The notes: generated from the letters alone by a model not told the origin. DNA of 64,000 bases from Parasphingopyxis marina (GCF_014237875.1 NZ_JACJVJ010000003.1:1-64000), one strand, 5' to 3'; shown: positions 31,530 to 40,499, counted from the stretch's first letter. Translations and numbers: made by a program.

Positions 31530-32849
31530 CAGCCATGCAGTTTGGATTATTTTACGAGCATCAGTCGCCAGCGCCGTTTAGCGCGGAGGGGGATCATGAG
31601 ACCTTCCAGAATGCGCTGAGCGAGCTCGAGCTGGCGGACCGTCTCGGCTATGATTACGCGTGGCTGGTGGAGCACCACTTTCTCGAAGAATATTCTCACT
31701 CATCGGCGCCGGAGGTATTTCTGGGGGCGCTGTCGCAGCGCACGAAGCGGATGCGGCTGGGGCACGGCATCTGCGTGATGCCGCCCAAGATCAACCATCC
31801 GGTGCGGGTGGCCGAACGGATTGCGACCCTGGACCTGCTGTCGGGCGGCCGGGTCGACTGGGGAACCGGGGAGAGCGGTACGGCGATGGAGCTGGAAGGC
31901 TTCGGGGTCGACTATGATACCAAGAAGGATGCCTGGCGCGAGGCGACCGAGCAATGCGCGAACATGCTGACGATGAGCCCCTATCCGGGCCATGACGGCG
32001 AGTTCTTCTCGATGCCGACGCGCAACATCGTGCCCAAGCCGCTGCAGAAGCCGCACCCGCCTCTATGGGTGGCCTGCTCGCGGCGGGATACGATCCTCCA
32101 TGCGGCAAGGAACGGTATGGGGGCGCTGGTGTTCGGCTTTGCTGCGCCGGAACAGGCGGGCAAATGGGTCGAGGAATATTACGACATCATCAAGTCGGAC
32201 GAGTGCGTGCCGATCGGCCATGCGGTCAATCCGAACGTCGCGATCGTGACCGCGCTGTCGGTGAACGAGGATGAGCAGGTGGCGATCGACCGGGGGACGG
32301 AGGGGTTCAAGTTCTTCGGCTACTCGCTGGGCTTCTATGCCGCGTTCGGCAAGACGACACCGGGCCATTCGACGGTCTGGGAAGACTTCAAGAAAGCCGA
32401 AGGCTCGATCGACGACAATCACGGCAATGGCGGCATCGGTACGCCCGACCAGGTATATGAGCATTGCAAGGCGTATGCGGATGTGGGGGTCGACCAGATC
32501 ATCTTCGTGCAGCAGACGGGCCCGGCCAATCACGACCATATCTGCGAATCGCTCAAGCTGTTTGCCGAAACCGCGATGCCGAAACTGAAGGCGGATGAGG
32601 AGGAGCGGCTGGCGAAGAAGCAGGCCGAGCTCGCGCCCTATGTGGAGGCGGCGCTGGCGCGCAAGGCGGCGGTCGCGCTCAAGGAACCGGCCAAGGAAGA
32701 GATCGCCGAGGTCCGCTCGTTCGGCCTGCGCAAGAAGGATGCCGGCACCTTCGTCAACACTCGCTCCGACCGGGGCGGCGGCCTCGCCGTCGTCGCCGAC
32801 GACCCCATGGCCCCCGTCGCCAACAATCCCACCGAAAAGGCCGAATAGC
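31530..32849 (+). repeat. 1,320-bp direct repeat, copy 2
   Basis: Second copy of the segment at 12757-14076 in the same orientation, 18.8 kb away, with one substitution noticed. Recombination between the two would excise or amplify all genes between 14 and 31.5 kb. Confidence 0.9.
31535..32848 (+). CDS. Luciferase-like flavin-dependent monooxygenase (LLM class), copy 2
   Basis: 437 residues, the same as the product of 12762-14075 except Thr for Ile five residues from the C-terminus. It has its own promoter and operator and is not in an operon with an SMP-30 gene. It is 1.96 kb downstream of the flavin reductase, its probable partner. An in-frame extension back to 31463 would include the operator and is rejected. 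The near-absence of synonymous change against copy 1 implies recent duplication or ongoing gene conversion. Confidence 0.93.
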   Translation: MQFGLFYEHQSPAPFSAEGDHETFQNALSELELADRLGYDYAWLVEHHFLEEYSHSSAPEVFLGALSQRTKRMRLGHGICVMPPKINHPVRVAERIATLDLLSGGRVDWGTGESGTAMELEGFGVDYDTKKDAWREATEQCANMLTMSPYPGHDGEFFSMPTRNIVPKPLQKPHPPLWVACSRRDTILHAARNGMGALVFGFAAPEQAGKWVEEYYDIIKSDECVPIGHAVNPNVAIVTALSVNEDEQVAIDRGTEGFKFFGYSLGFYAAFGKTTPGHSTVWEDFKKAEGSIDDNHGNGGIGTPDQVYEHCKAYADVGVDQIIFVQQTGPANHDHICESLKLFAETAMPKLKADEEERLAKKQAELAPYVEAALARKAAVALKEPAKEEIAEVRSFGLRKKDAGTFVNTRSDRGGGLAVVADDPMAPVANNPTEKAE

Positions 32850-32876
32850 AGCGGCGCGGATTTGGCGCGGCAGGAG

Positions 32877-34205
32877 TCAGGATCCCGCCGCGAAGGGCTC
32901 GTCGAAACCTGCCGATTTGATGAAACTGGCGAGCAGCGCATAATAGCCGGCGATGGCGACGATCTCGGTCGCCTCGCGGCGGCCCAGCCGGTCGACCGCT
33001 GGGCCCAGCAAATGGGGCGGCGCTTCGCCGGTATCGACAACGGCCTGGCACAGCTCGATCACCGTTGCCGCAGGTTCGTCGGCGTTCTGGCATAGCGCGC
33101 CCGGTCGGGTCGCCTGCAATATAGTATCCACGACTCCAGCCGCCGTCGCGATTGAGGCATGGTAATTCCATTCATAACCACATTCGACCGCGCCCGCCGT
33201 TGTGAGGATCGCGATTTCCCGCAGATCGTCCGGCAGCGCCGAGGAATAACGGAGTGCGGCCCCGACCTCCTGGATCGTCTCGGTCAGTTGCGGAGCGTCC
33301 AGCATGGCGAGAAAGGGGCTCGGCACGGAGCCGCGGGGCCCGGCCGTGATCTTGTCGACGACCCGCTGTTGGTCTGGCGTTGCGCCTGCAAGGCTTGCCG
33401 GGAGGCCGATCAGTTGATCGTCCTGCAACGATAATTTCGGAAGGGGTGCCGGCTCCGCAGCGCCGAATTCCCGGTCTCGCGCGGACGCTATCCGGCCAGC
33501 GACGGTGTGCAGCAGCGCCACTATCTCCCCCTCGTCCGAACGATCGAACCGCTTTTTCGGGACGATCATCGCCAGCGCGGCAGGGTCTTCATTGACTTCC
33601 GACGGAACGGGCACCGCGATCCCCACACTGCCATGGTCCAATTCGCCGCGAGATATGTCGAAGCCCTTTCGGCGGATGGCCGAAAGCTCTGCACGCCGCT
33701 TTTCCCATATGTCCGGATCGAGCCGCGACGGCGTGATACCTTCGGCTGCTGCGACAAGCGCCTTTTGCCGGGCTGATGGGAGCTGCGCCAGTACGACGCG
33801 GCCGCCTGCGCCTTTCATCATCGGCATGGTCCGGCCCCGCCCATAGCTGACGGTAATGCCGGGATCGTGGCTGGCGTGGTTCAGCACGAGGATGCGATTG
33901 CCGGACAGCCCGATCAGTTGCAGGTCGCAATGCCGCGCCGCGCCGATTTCGGCCATGATGTGCTCGCCGGCATCGAGCAGGGGATCCGAGGAGCGGATCA
34001 GATAGTCGAGTTCGATGGCGCGCGGCCCCAGCCGATAGGCGCCGCCGAACCGGGTGAGTAGCCCGGCGTCGCAGAGTGCTTTCAGATAGCGATAGGCGGT
34101 CGCGCGGGTGAGGCCGAAAGCCTCCTGCACCACGTCCGGCGTGATCGAAGGCTGGTCCGGCGAAAAGAGATCCAGCAGACCGAGCATTTTCGAGAGGCTA
34201 GACAT
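32877..34205 (-). CDS. IclR-type regulator fused to a C-terminal CMD/AhpD-like domain
   Basis: 442-residue protein without internal break. Residues 1-75 form an IclR winged helix (LGLLDLFSPDQPSITPDVV, then LTRATAYRYLKALCDAGLL). About 80-245 are the IclR effector domain (GNRILVLNHASHDPGI, MPMMKGAGGRVVLA, GIAVPVPS). From about 270 on a helical domain follows with PSPFLAMLDAPQL, LPDDLREIAILTTAGAVECGYEWNYH and IVAIAGYYALLASF. This matches carboxymuconolactone-decarboxylase/AhpD-like proteins such as those found with flavin-dependent pathways. Normal IclR proteins end near 260 residues. It diverges from the extradiol dioxygenase gene with palindromes between. The extra domain could sense or process the effector. 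Confidence 0.85.
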   Translation of the reverse strand: MSSLSKMLGLLDLFSPDQPSITPDVVQEAFGLTRATAYRYLKALCDAGLLTRFGGAYRLGPRAIELDYLIRSSDPLLDAGEHIMAEIGAARHCDLQLIGLSGNRILVLNHASHDPGITVSYGRGRTMPMMKGAGGRVVLAQLPSARQKALVAAAEGITPSRLDPDIWEKRRAELSAIRRKGFDISRGELDHGSVGIAVPVPSEVNEDPAALAMIVPKKRFDRSDEGEIVALLHTVAGRIASARDREFGAAEPAPLPKLSLQDDQLIGLPASLAGATPDQQRVVDKITAGPRGSVPSPFLAMLDAPQLTETIQEVGAALRYSSALPDDLREIAILTTAGAVECGYEWNYHASIATAAGVVDTILQATRPGALCQNADEPAATVIELCQAVVDTGEAPPHLLGPAVDRLGRREATEIVAIAGYYALLASFIKSAGFDEPFAAGS

Positions 34206-34237
34206 TGCGGCTCCTGAAGGGGTGATTTTTCGGCATT

Positions 34238-34254
34238 ATCTCATATTATGAGAT
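34238..34254. promoter_or_regulatory. 17-bp perfect palindrome, likely IclR operator
   Basis: ATCTCATATTATGAGAT: two 8-bp arms around a central T, 33 bp upstream of the IclR-CMD gene and in front of the divergent extradiol dioxygenase gene. Confidence 0.6.
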
Positions 34255-34294
34255 TTTACTCTAGAAGCTGCCGAGAAAAATGGTAGTATCGGAG

Positions 34295-34307
34295 ATTGTT
34301 CAACAAT
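34295..34307. promoter_or_regulatory. 13-bp palindrome just before the extradiol dioxygenase start
   Basis: ATTGTTCAACAAT, 6-bp perfect arms around C, ending 10 bases before the ATG at 34318. It occupies the place of a ribosome binding site, so it could control initiation or act as a second operator. Confidence 0.45.
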
Positions 34308-34317
34308 AGCGGATTCT

Positions 34318-35277
34318 ATGCAGGCCAGATCACCCCTTCTCTCTCTCGGCTATGTCGGTGTGACGACGACGCAGCTCGACGAATGGGCGAGCTTCGCGAC
34401 GGACTTGCTCGGGATGCAGATTGGCGCGCGAGACGCCCGCGTCCTGGCGCTACGTACCGACGGCCGGTCTCAGCGACTGTTCGTGGAAAGCGGCGAGGGG
34501 GAGCGGGTGCAGGTGATGGGCTGGGAGGTTGCCGATGGCGACGCGCTGGCCGGTCTCGCGACCCGGCTTTCAGACGCGGGGCATGAGGTGACACCAGGCA
34601 GCGCCGAGCTCGCCGAACAGCGCCGCGTCGCCGGGCTTGCCGTGGCGCATGATCCCGTAGGCAACCGGCTCGAATTCTTTCACGATGCCGCCGACGCAGC
34701 GGAACCCTTCGCGCCGTCTCGTGCGATAAGCGGTTTTCGAACTGGGCCGCTGGGGCTCGGTCATGCCGTCCTGACCGTGCGGTCTGTCGATGCGATCTTG
34801 CCCTTCTACACCGATCTTCTGGGCTTTCGTCTCAGCGATTACGCGTTGCGTCCGTTCGGGGCCTATTTCTTCCATCTCAATAGCCGCCACCACAGTTTCG
34901 CCGTGGTCGAGACGGGCGAGGACGGATTCCATCACCTGATGGTCGAGCTCAATTCGCTCGACGATGTCGGCCAGGCCTATGATCTTGCGCAGCTTGAGGA
35001 CGGCCGGGTTGGCGTGACCCTAGGCCGCCATAGCAACGACTTCATGACCTCCTTCTACGCCCGGTCGCCCTCCGGCTTCATGATCGAATATGGCTGGGGC
35101 GGTCGGTCGATCGACCCGGAGAATTGGGAGCCGTTCGAATGCGACTACGGGCCGAGCCTGTGGGGCCATGAACGGTCCTGGCTCGACAATGCCAAACGGG
35201 CCGAGGCGCGGAAGCTGAGACTGGATGCAGCGGCGCAAGGGCGGCGCGCGCCGGACTTCGTCCGCGGGAATGACTGA
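34318..35277 (+). CDS. Type I extradiol ring-cleavage dioxygenase (BphC-like)
   Basis: 319-residue two-module VOC dioxygenase. The C-terminal module holds the Fe(II) triad: His in GLGHAVL, His in FHHLMVE and Glu in FMIEYGWGG. The catalytic histidines are in NSRHHSF and GRHSNDF. Enzymes of this type cleave catechols next to the hydroxyl pair (2,3-dihydroxybiphenyl or similar). No clear Shine-Dalgarno sequence precedes the ATG at 34318; a palindrome lies there instead. The FAH-family gene follows after 15 bases, so ring cleavage and product hydrolysis are coupled in one operon. Confidence 0.92.
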   Translation: MQARSPLLSLGYVGVTTTQLDEWASFATDLLGMQIGARDARVLALRTDGRSQRLFVESGEGERVQVMGWEVADGDALAGLATRLSDAGHEVTPGSAELAEQRRVAGLAVAHDPVGNRLEFFHDAADAAEPFAPSRAISGFRTGPLGLGHAVLTVRSVDAILPFYTDLLGFRLSDYALRPFGAYFFHLNSRHHSFAVVETGEDGFHHLMVELNSLDDVGQAYDLAQLEDGRVGVTLGRHSNDFMTSFYARSPSGFMIEYGWGGRSIDPENWEPFECDYGPSLWGHERSWLDNAKRAEARKLRLDAAAQGRRAPDFVRGND

Positions 35278-35292
35278 CGTGAGAGGAATGAC

Positions 35293-36129
35293 ATGAAGCT
35301 TGTGAGTTTCGAATATCAGGGCCGTCCGGGCTGGGGAATCGCCGAAGAGCAGGGCCTTCGCGATATGAGCGCGGCGCTGCCGGGTATCGCGTCGCTCAAG
35401 GCGCTGTTGGCCGCCGACGCGCTGGATGCGGCGCGCGAAGCGGCGGCTTCGGCGCCGTCACTGGCGATGGATGCGGTAACCCTACTGCCGGTGATCCCCG
35501 ATCCCTCGAAAATCATATGCTGCGGTCTCAACTATGACGAACATCGCATCGAATCGAACAATCCGGAGCGCGGCCATCCGACCCTATTCGTCCGTTTCGC
35601 CGACAGCCAGGCGGCGCATGGTGCGCGGGTCGAGCATCCCCCCGAAACCACCAAGCTCGACTATGAGGCCGAGCTCGCGGTGGTGATCGGGCACGGCGGA
35701 CGCCGGATCGCGCGTGACGCGGCATGGAGCCATGTCGCCGGCTATGCCTGCTACAACGATATCAGCGTCCGCGACTGGCAGAAGCACAGTTCGCAGATGA
35801 CGCCGGGCAAGAATTTTCCGACGACGGGCTCGTTTGGTCCCTGGCTTGTGACACGCGATGAAATCGACGATCTCGCTTCGCTCGCAATTCGCTCCCGGCT
35901 CAACGGGAAAGTGATGCAGGACGCACATCTCGGGGACATGATCTTCGATATTCCGCAGCTGATCGAATATATCTCCACCTTCACGCCGCTTTCGCCCGGT
36001 GACGTGATCCTCACCGGTACGCCGGGGGGCGTGGGTTTGCGGCGGGATCCTCCAGTATTCATGAAGCCCGGCGATCGGATCGAAGTGGAAATCGAGAAGA
36101 TCGGGCTGCTTGCCAACCCGATCGTCTGA
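35293..36129 (+). CDS. Fumarylacetoacetate hydrolase family protein
   Basis: 278-residue FAH-family enzyme. Residues 1-70 form the small N-terminal domain. The catalytic domain has ICCGLNYDEH, the metal-binding acids in LDYEAELAVVIG, GYACYNDISVRDWQ, PGKNFPTTGSFGPW and the final ILTGTPGGVG. Members hydrolyse C-C bonds of acylpyruvates or hydrate/decarboxylate meta-cleavage products. Directly downstream of the extradiol dioxygenase, it most likely processes the ring-opened product. Cytosolic; Mg-dependent by family. Confidence 0.92.
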   Translation: MKLVSFEYQGRPGWGIAEEQGLRDMSAALPGIASLKALLAADALDAAREAAASAPSLAMDAVTLLPVIPDPSKIICCGLNYDEHRIESNNPERGHPTLFVRFADSQAAHGARVEHPPETTKLDYEAELAVVIGHGGRRIARDAAWSHVAGYACYNDISVRDWQKHSSQMTPGKNFPTTGSFGPWLVTRDEIDDLASLAIRSRLNGKVMQDAHLGDMIFDIPQLIEYISTFTPLSPGDVILTGTPGGVGLRRDPPVFMKPGDRIEVEIEKIGLLANPIV

Positions 36130-36154
36130 AGAGACGACCAATGCGACCGGCGGT

Positions 36155-36976
36155 CTAGTCCTCGGCCGCGGCGGCGCCTAGCCGTTCGGAGATGTTCTGC
36201 GCTTTCTCAACGAGCAGGGTAGTGTAAGCTTTCTGCCGCTCGCCGACGACATAGTCGGTCGGGCCGAGCAGCGTGATAGCGGCGGCCAACTGGTGGCCAT
36301 AATCGAAGATCGGCACCGCGATGCCGGCGAAATTCCGGTGGAGATTGCCGACCGTAGTCGCATAGCCGGCCTTGCGCGTCTTCTCGATATCCGCGTTCAG
36401 CTCCTTGGCGGACGGCACCTTCGCTCGCTTGCTGGCGGCCTCGTAGGCGTTTTGGGCTTTCATCGCCCTGGCCGATTCGGATTTCGGCAAATGGGCCAGA
36501 TAAACAAGGCCGGTCGCTGAGGTTTTGAGCGGCAGGATATAGCCAAGCCTGATAGAGAACGCCCCCTGCAGCGTCCCGTCGGCCTTGGCCACGATGCAAG
36601 GGCCGCGATCGCCCCAGAGCGATAGATAGACCGCGCAATCGGTATCGTCGCGAAGGTCGTTCAAAACGTCCGTGGCCAGGCTCACCACGTCAAGCTGGCG
36701 AATCGCCGCCAGCCCTAGCTGGATCGCGAAGGATCCGAGGCCGTAATGGCCATTGCTCATATCCTGATAGGCCATGTCTTCGCGCACGAAGCTGACGAGA
36801 TACAGGTGCGCCTTGCTGGGCGGCATTTCGGCCCGTGCCGCGATTTCCCGCAACGGTAGAGGTCCGTTCGCTGTCCTGAGAACCCGAAGCACCCGGAATC
36901 CGACCTCGATAGACTGAACGCGCCTGCGAGACTGAGCGGTATCTGCCATGGCCGGTCTTGCCCCTTCGCTTGCCAT
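36155..36976 (-). CDS. IclR-family transcriptional regulator
   Basis: 273-residue IclR protein. The N-terminal winged helix includes GFRVLRVLRTANGPLPLREI and PPSKAHLYLVSFVREDM. The effector domain contains GPCIVAKADG, LPLKTSATGLVYLAHL and GIAVPIFDYGHQLAAAITLLG. The ATG at 36976 has GGGAG 6 bases upstream. It converges with the FAH gene and diverges from the FAD monooxygenase, whose upstream region has a 15-bp palindrome, making it the probable local regulator of the monooxygenase/hydrolase operon. Confidence 0.92.
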   Translation of the reverse strand: MASEGARPAMADTAQSRRRVQSIEVGFRVLRVLRTANGPLPLREIAARAEMPPSKAHLYLVSFVREDMAYQDMSNGHYGLGSFAIQLGLAAIRQLDVVSLATDVLNDLRDDTDCAVYLSLWGDRGPCIVAKADGTLQGAFSIRLGYILPLKTSATGLVYLAHLPKSESARAMKAQNAYEAASKRAKVPSAKELNADIEKTRKAGYATTVGNLHRNFAGIAVPIFDYGHQLAAAITLLGPTDYVVGERQKAYTTLLVEKAQNISERLGAAAAED

Positions 36977-37073
36977 CACCTGCTCCCCTCACTGCCCCAG
37001 CTCGGTCGCCGATGTCCACCGATCTTGTGGGCGGTGCGGAAAGAGTAGTCAGAGTCCCGCATGTCTGATAATG

Positions 37074-37105
37074 ACGAATGCGATTCGTTAAAATAGAGAA
37101 TGCGA
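37074..37105. promoter_or_regulatory. Palindrome and direct repeat upstream of the FAD monooxygenase
   Basis: ACGAATGCGATTCGT (37074-37088) has 6-bp perfect arms around GCG. GAATGCGA at 37076 recurs at 37098, 22 bp away (two helix turns). Probable IclR-type operator between the regulator at 36155-36976 and the monooxygenase. Confidence 0.5.
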
Positions 37106-37140
37106 ATGAAGGCTGGCGTGGATGCAGAAGGGTAGAGGGC

Positions 37141-38373
37141 TTGAAGAATAATCTGGCGATCGGGATTGTCGGCGGCGGAATCGGGGGGCTGACGGCAGCG
37201 CTTGCCCTGCTGCGCCGCGGCTTTAAGGTGTCGGTATATGAGCAGGCGCCGGTTCTGCAGGAAGTCGGTGCGGGCCTTCAGATCAGCCCGAACGGCGTGC
37301 GCGTGTTGGCGTCACTGGGGCTGATGGAGGAACTGGAAAAAATCAGCTTCGTGCCGCAGGGCAAGGAAATTCGCCTGTGGAGTACCGGCGATACCTGGAA
37401 GCTGTTCGATCTCGGCGCTGAATCGGTGGAACGCTACGGCTTCCCCTATATCACCGTCCACCGCAACGATTTGCACCAGATGCTGCTCAAGGCGGTGGAG
37501 GCGCTCTCGCCCGATGCGATCCATCTCGGCCATCGCTTCACCGAGGTCGAGCGCAATGACGGCCAGGCAACCCTTGCCTTCGACGGCAAGCCCACGGCGA
37601 CCTTCGATGTCGTGATCGGTGCCGATGGTGTCCATTCGAAGATGCGCGAGCTGTTGTTCGGATCGGGACCTGTCAAGTTCACCGGTATCGTTGCCTGGCG
37701 CGGCGTCATTCCGATGGAATTGCTGCCCGAAGAACTCGCCAGGCCGGTCGGCGTAAATTGGGTGGGGCCGGGCGGCCATGTCATCCATTATCCCATCCGC
37801 AACGGCGAATTGATGAACTTTACCAGCGTCGTCGAGCGGCAGGACTGGCAGGTGGAATCCTGGTCCACCCCGGGCACCAACCAGGAATATCATGACGATT
37901 ATCCCGGTTGGAACGAAGAGGTGCACGCTTATATAGCGGCCATCCCCCAGCCTTTCAAATGGGCGCTGATCGCGCGACCACCGATGCAGCGCTGGGTGGA
38001 AGGGCGCGTCGCCTTGCTCGGCGATGCTTGCCACCCGTCCTTGCCATTTCTCGCCCAAGGCGCAGTCATGGCGCTCGAAGACGGGTGCATCCTCGCTCGC
38101 GCCTTCGACGATTGCGACACCGTTGAGGAAGCGCTCGAGGTTTATCAACGCATGCGCGTGCCGCGTACGACCAAGGCCGTCCAGGGCGCCTATGCCAATA
38201 CGAAGCGCTTCCATAATCCGGCGCTGGCCGATCCCGCCGGGGCCCAGGCTTATGTCGACGAGCAATGGCAACCCGACCGTGTCGTTGAACGCTATGAATG
38301 GCTGTTCCGGTACGACGCAACTGGCGTGCCGCTGACGGATAACAGCGTCGACGCGACAGTGGCGGCAGAGTAG
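37141..38373 (+). CDS. FAD-dependent aromatic hydroxylase (salicylate / 3-hydroxybenzoate 6-hydroxylase type)
   Basis: 410-residue class A flavoprotein monooxygenase. Seen in order: the GxGxxG dinucleotide site [17 protein letters not shown], the DG motif [12 protein letters not shown] and the GD motif [19 protein letters not shown]. Length and order match salicylate hydroxylase and 3-hydroxybenzoate 6-hydroxylase. It would add a hydroxyl to a phenolic ring to make a ring-cleavage substrate. The start is probably the TTG at 37141 behind AAGGGTAGAGGG; an ATG at 37078 is within the palindrome. The alpha/beta hydrolase follows after 4 bases. Confidence 0.9.
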   Translation: MKNNLAIGIVGGGIGGLTAALALLRRGFKVSVYEQAPVLQEVGAGLQISPNGVRVLASLGLMEELEKISFVPQGKEIRLWSTGDTWKLFDLGAESVERYGFPYITVHRNDLHQMLLKAVEALSPDAIHLGHRFTEVERNDGQATLAFDGKPTATFDVVIGADGVHSKMRELLFGSGPVKFTGIVAWRGVIPMELLPEELARPVGVNWVGPGGHVIHYPIRNGELMNFTSVVERQDWQVESWSTPGTNQEYHDDYPGWNEEVHAYIAAIPQPFKWALIARPPMQRWVEGRVALLGDACHPSLPFLAQGAVMALEDGCILARAFDDCDTVEEALEVYQRMRVPRTTKAVQGAYANTKRFHNPALADPAGAQAYVDEQWQPDRVVERYEWLFRYDATGVPLTDNSVDATVAAE

Positions 38374-38377
38374 CGCG

Positions 38378-39574
38378 ATGCCGACGCCTTCCAGCCAGAC
38401 GACCGTGGAATGGACCCGAACCCCACTGATCGTGTCTTTTGCGGACAATCCCAAATTCACCGAAACCTATGGTTTTGCCGGAAATTCCGGCAAGGTGAAT
38501 CTCGAAGGACAGTTGCTCCGCGATCCGCAATCGACCTCGCGTACGGTCTATATATTCATGCATCCGACCTCAGTGCTGCATCTCTTGCCGATGCCGACCG
38601 CGCTTGCCGATGCGGGCCTCCACGTGCTGTGCGCGGCCAGCCGTTATCCGCGTAACGATACGGCGCTGATCTTTGAAAAGGTCGCGATCGATCTCGGCAA
38701 ATGGGTCGCCCATGCGCGGGACGAACTCGGCTATGACAAGGTCGTGCTGGTCGGCTGGTCGGGCGGCGGATCGCTATCGCTTTTCTATCAGGCGCAGGCC
38801 GAGAATCCGAGCGTCATCGAAACCCCCGCTGGCGATCCGGTCGATCTGACCGCGGCCGGTTTGCGCCCGGCCGACGGCGTGATCTTCATCGCCGCCCATC
38901 TTTCGCGGGCTGAGACGCTCACCGAATGGCTCGATCCCTCGGTGCGCGACGAACTCGATCCGGATAATCGCGATCCCGAACTCGATATCTACTCGCCCGA
39001 TTGCCCGCACCAGCCGCCTTATGATGAGGAATTCATCAAGCGTTTCCGCGAGGCGCAACGCGCGCGCAACCGGCGGATCACACAATGGGCGACCAACGAA
39101 CTGGCCCGGCTCCAGGCCAAGGGCACGGCCGAACAGGAGCGCGCTTTCGTTGTTCATCGCACGATGTGCGACGTGCGCTGGCTGGACCCAGCCGTCGATC
39201 CTTCGGACAGGAAGCCGGGTTGGACCTATATGGGCGATCCAGTTGCGGTGAATGTCGGGCCGGTCGGTCTGGCGCGCTACACCACGTTGCGCTCCTGGCT
39301 CAGCCAGTGGAGCTACGACAAGTCCAACGCCAAGGGCCCGATGAACGCGGCGCGCATTCACAATACGCCCGTGCTCCAGATCGAGAACACGGCCGACGAG
39401 GCCGTGCCCGCGACGCACAACCCCACGATCCGCGATGCCTTGGCGACGTCGGACAAGGAATATGTGCGGCTGGAAGGCGCGACGCATTATTATCTGGGTC
39501 AACCCGAACTCCTCGCCCGGTGCATCGACTCCGTGATCGACTGGAGTCGGCGAAAGGGCCTGCTTGCCGAATGA
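38378..39574 (+). CDS. Alpha/beta hydrolase
   Basis: 398-residue alpha/beta hydrolase. The nucleophile elbow is VGWSGGGSL, the acid is probably Asp in IENTADEAVP and the catalytic His is in GATHYYLGQ. A large insertion between about residues 170 and 290 forms a cap. No signal peptide. The size is larger than typical meta-cleavage product hydrolases (about 285), so it may act on a bulkier ester or C-C substrate. Part of the FAD-monooxygenase operon; its end overlaps the start of the LuxR gene by 11 bases. Confidence 0.85.
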   Translation: MPTPSSQTTVEWTRTPLIVSFADNPKFTETYGFAGNSGKVNLEGQLLRDPQSTSRTVYIFMHPTSVLHLLPMPTALADAGLHVLCAASRYPRNDTALIFEKVAIDLGKWVAHARDELGYDKVVLVGWSGGGSLSLFYQAQAENPSVIETPAGDPVDLTAAGLRPADGVIFIAAHLSRAETLTEWLDPSVRDELDPDNRDPELDIYSPDCPHQPPYDEEFIKRFREAQRARNRRITQWATNELARLQAKGTAEQERAFVVHRTMCDVRWLDPAVDPSDRKPGWTYMGDPVAVNVGPVGLARYTTLRSWLSQWSYDKSNAKGPMNAARIHNTPVLQIENTADEAVPATHNPTIRDALATSDKEYVRLEGATHYYLGQPELLARCIDSVIDWSRRKGLLAE

Positions 39575-40436
39575 TCGCGCCTCCGGTTCGATCGACTATG
39601 CGCGCGCGGGCAGCGCGCCGCCCTTCGCGATGCCGGCGCGCGGAAAGGCCGAGGAACGGTCGGTGCCGGACTGTTTCGCCGATCTTATCAGCGCCATTGG
39701 CAGTGATCGCTTCCCCCGCCGTTTCTTGAAAGCGATGCAGGTCCTGGCAGATGTGGAGCTATGCTCCGTCTTCCAGCGCAGCCCGACAGAGCCCGTCAGG
39801 TTGCTCTTTGCCGAAGGGGACCAGCCCCACAATTCGGATTTTCCGTTTCGCGCATCGCTGGACTATGCGCGCACCCATTGGCGTTCGGATCATCAGATTT
39901 CCCAACTTTCCCGATCCGGTCGCAAGGCACCGGTCGTCGTACGCAAATGCGCGGCGGAGATCGCTGATCCAGCCTATCGCAGCGCCTGTTACGAACGGGC
40001 TGGGATCATAGAGCGGGTTTCAATCTTCTGGCCCGGGCCGCCGACCCTCGTCGCCAATGGCTATCGCACTGCGCAAAGTCCATCTTTCTCCGCCCTCGAT
40101 ATCGACCGGCTGGAGCGCCATGCGGGATTGCTGATGGCGGCGGTGGATCGTCACCGGCAGGCCGGCGCGAGCGCCGGGCCGATGTTCAACGAGCCGGATC
40201 TCGTCCAGTCGCTGATGGCGCTCCGCTGCCGTCTCAGCATGCGCGAGGCGGAGATCTCGGCGGCGATGATACTCGGAGAAACGCAGGAAGAAATCGCGAG
40301 CCGCAAGCGGCTCTCACATGGCAGCGTCGTCACCTATCGCCGGCGAGCATACAATAAGCTGGGCGTCGGCAATCGCCGCGATCTTCTGCGCCTCTACCGC
40401 CGGATGGCGACCGGCGAATTACCCATCCCGGAATGA
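39564..40436 (+). CDS. LuxR-type HTH transcriptional regulator
   Basis: 290-residue protein. The last 65 residues form a GerE/LuxR helix-turn-helix: LSMREAEISAAMILGETQEEIASRKRL in two stretches, then SVVTYRRRAYNKLGVGNRRDLLRLY. The N-terminal part (30-200) resembles no recognised autoinducer domain and may be a sensory domain. The TTG start at 39564 has AAAGGG 5 bases upstream and overlaps the hydrolase end, so translation is coupled. ATG 39630 is the alternative. The PQQ-dehydrogenase promoter begins at its stop, so it may activate that gene. Confidence 0.83.
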   Translation: MPNDRASGSIDYARAGSAPPFAMPARGKAEERSVPDCFADLISAIGSDRFPRRFLKAMQVLADVELCSVFQRSPTEPVRLLFAEGDQPHNSDFPFRASLDYARTHWRSDHQISQLSRSGRKAPVVVRKCAAEIADPAYRSACYERAGIIERVSIFWPGPPTLVANGYRTAQSPSFSALDIDRLERHAGLLMAAVDRHRQAGASAGPMFNEPDLVQSLMALRCRLSMREAEISAAMILGETQEEIASRKRLSHGSVVTYRRRAYNKLGVGNRRDLLRLYRRMATGELPIPE

Positions 40437-40474
40437 TTGCTATCAAAAATTGCCATATATAAACTAGGCTGATA
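40437..40474 (+). promoter_or_regulatory. Promoter and 17-bp operator of the PQQ dehydrogenase
   Basis: TTGCTA (40437-40442) and TATAAA (40458-40463) are 15 bp apart. TATAAACTAGGCTGATA (40458-40474) overlaps the -10 and has a perfect right arm of TATCAGCNNNGCTGATA. It is nearly identical to the inverted site at 21263. Confidence 0.65.
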
Positions 40475-40499
40475 AATAGCCGCAAAATTTGGGAAGAGG

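Noticed and set aside
29866-31536. 556-codon minus-strand frame across the HTH-methyltransferase gene
   Set aside because: No motif or ribosome binding site; it runs through the promoter of monooxygenase copy 2 and mirrors the codon pattern of the real plus-strand gene.
12757-32849. The duplicated monooxygenase segments as an insertion sequence or transposon
   Set aside because: No transposase, no terminal inverted repeats and no target-site duplication at either copy; the limits coincide with a gene.
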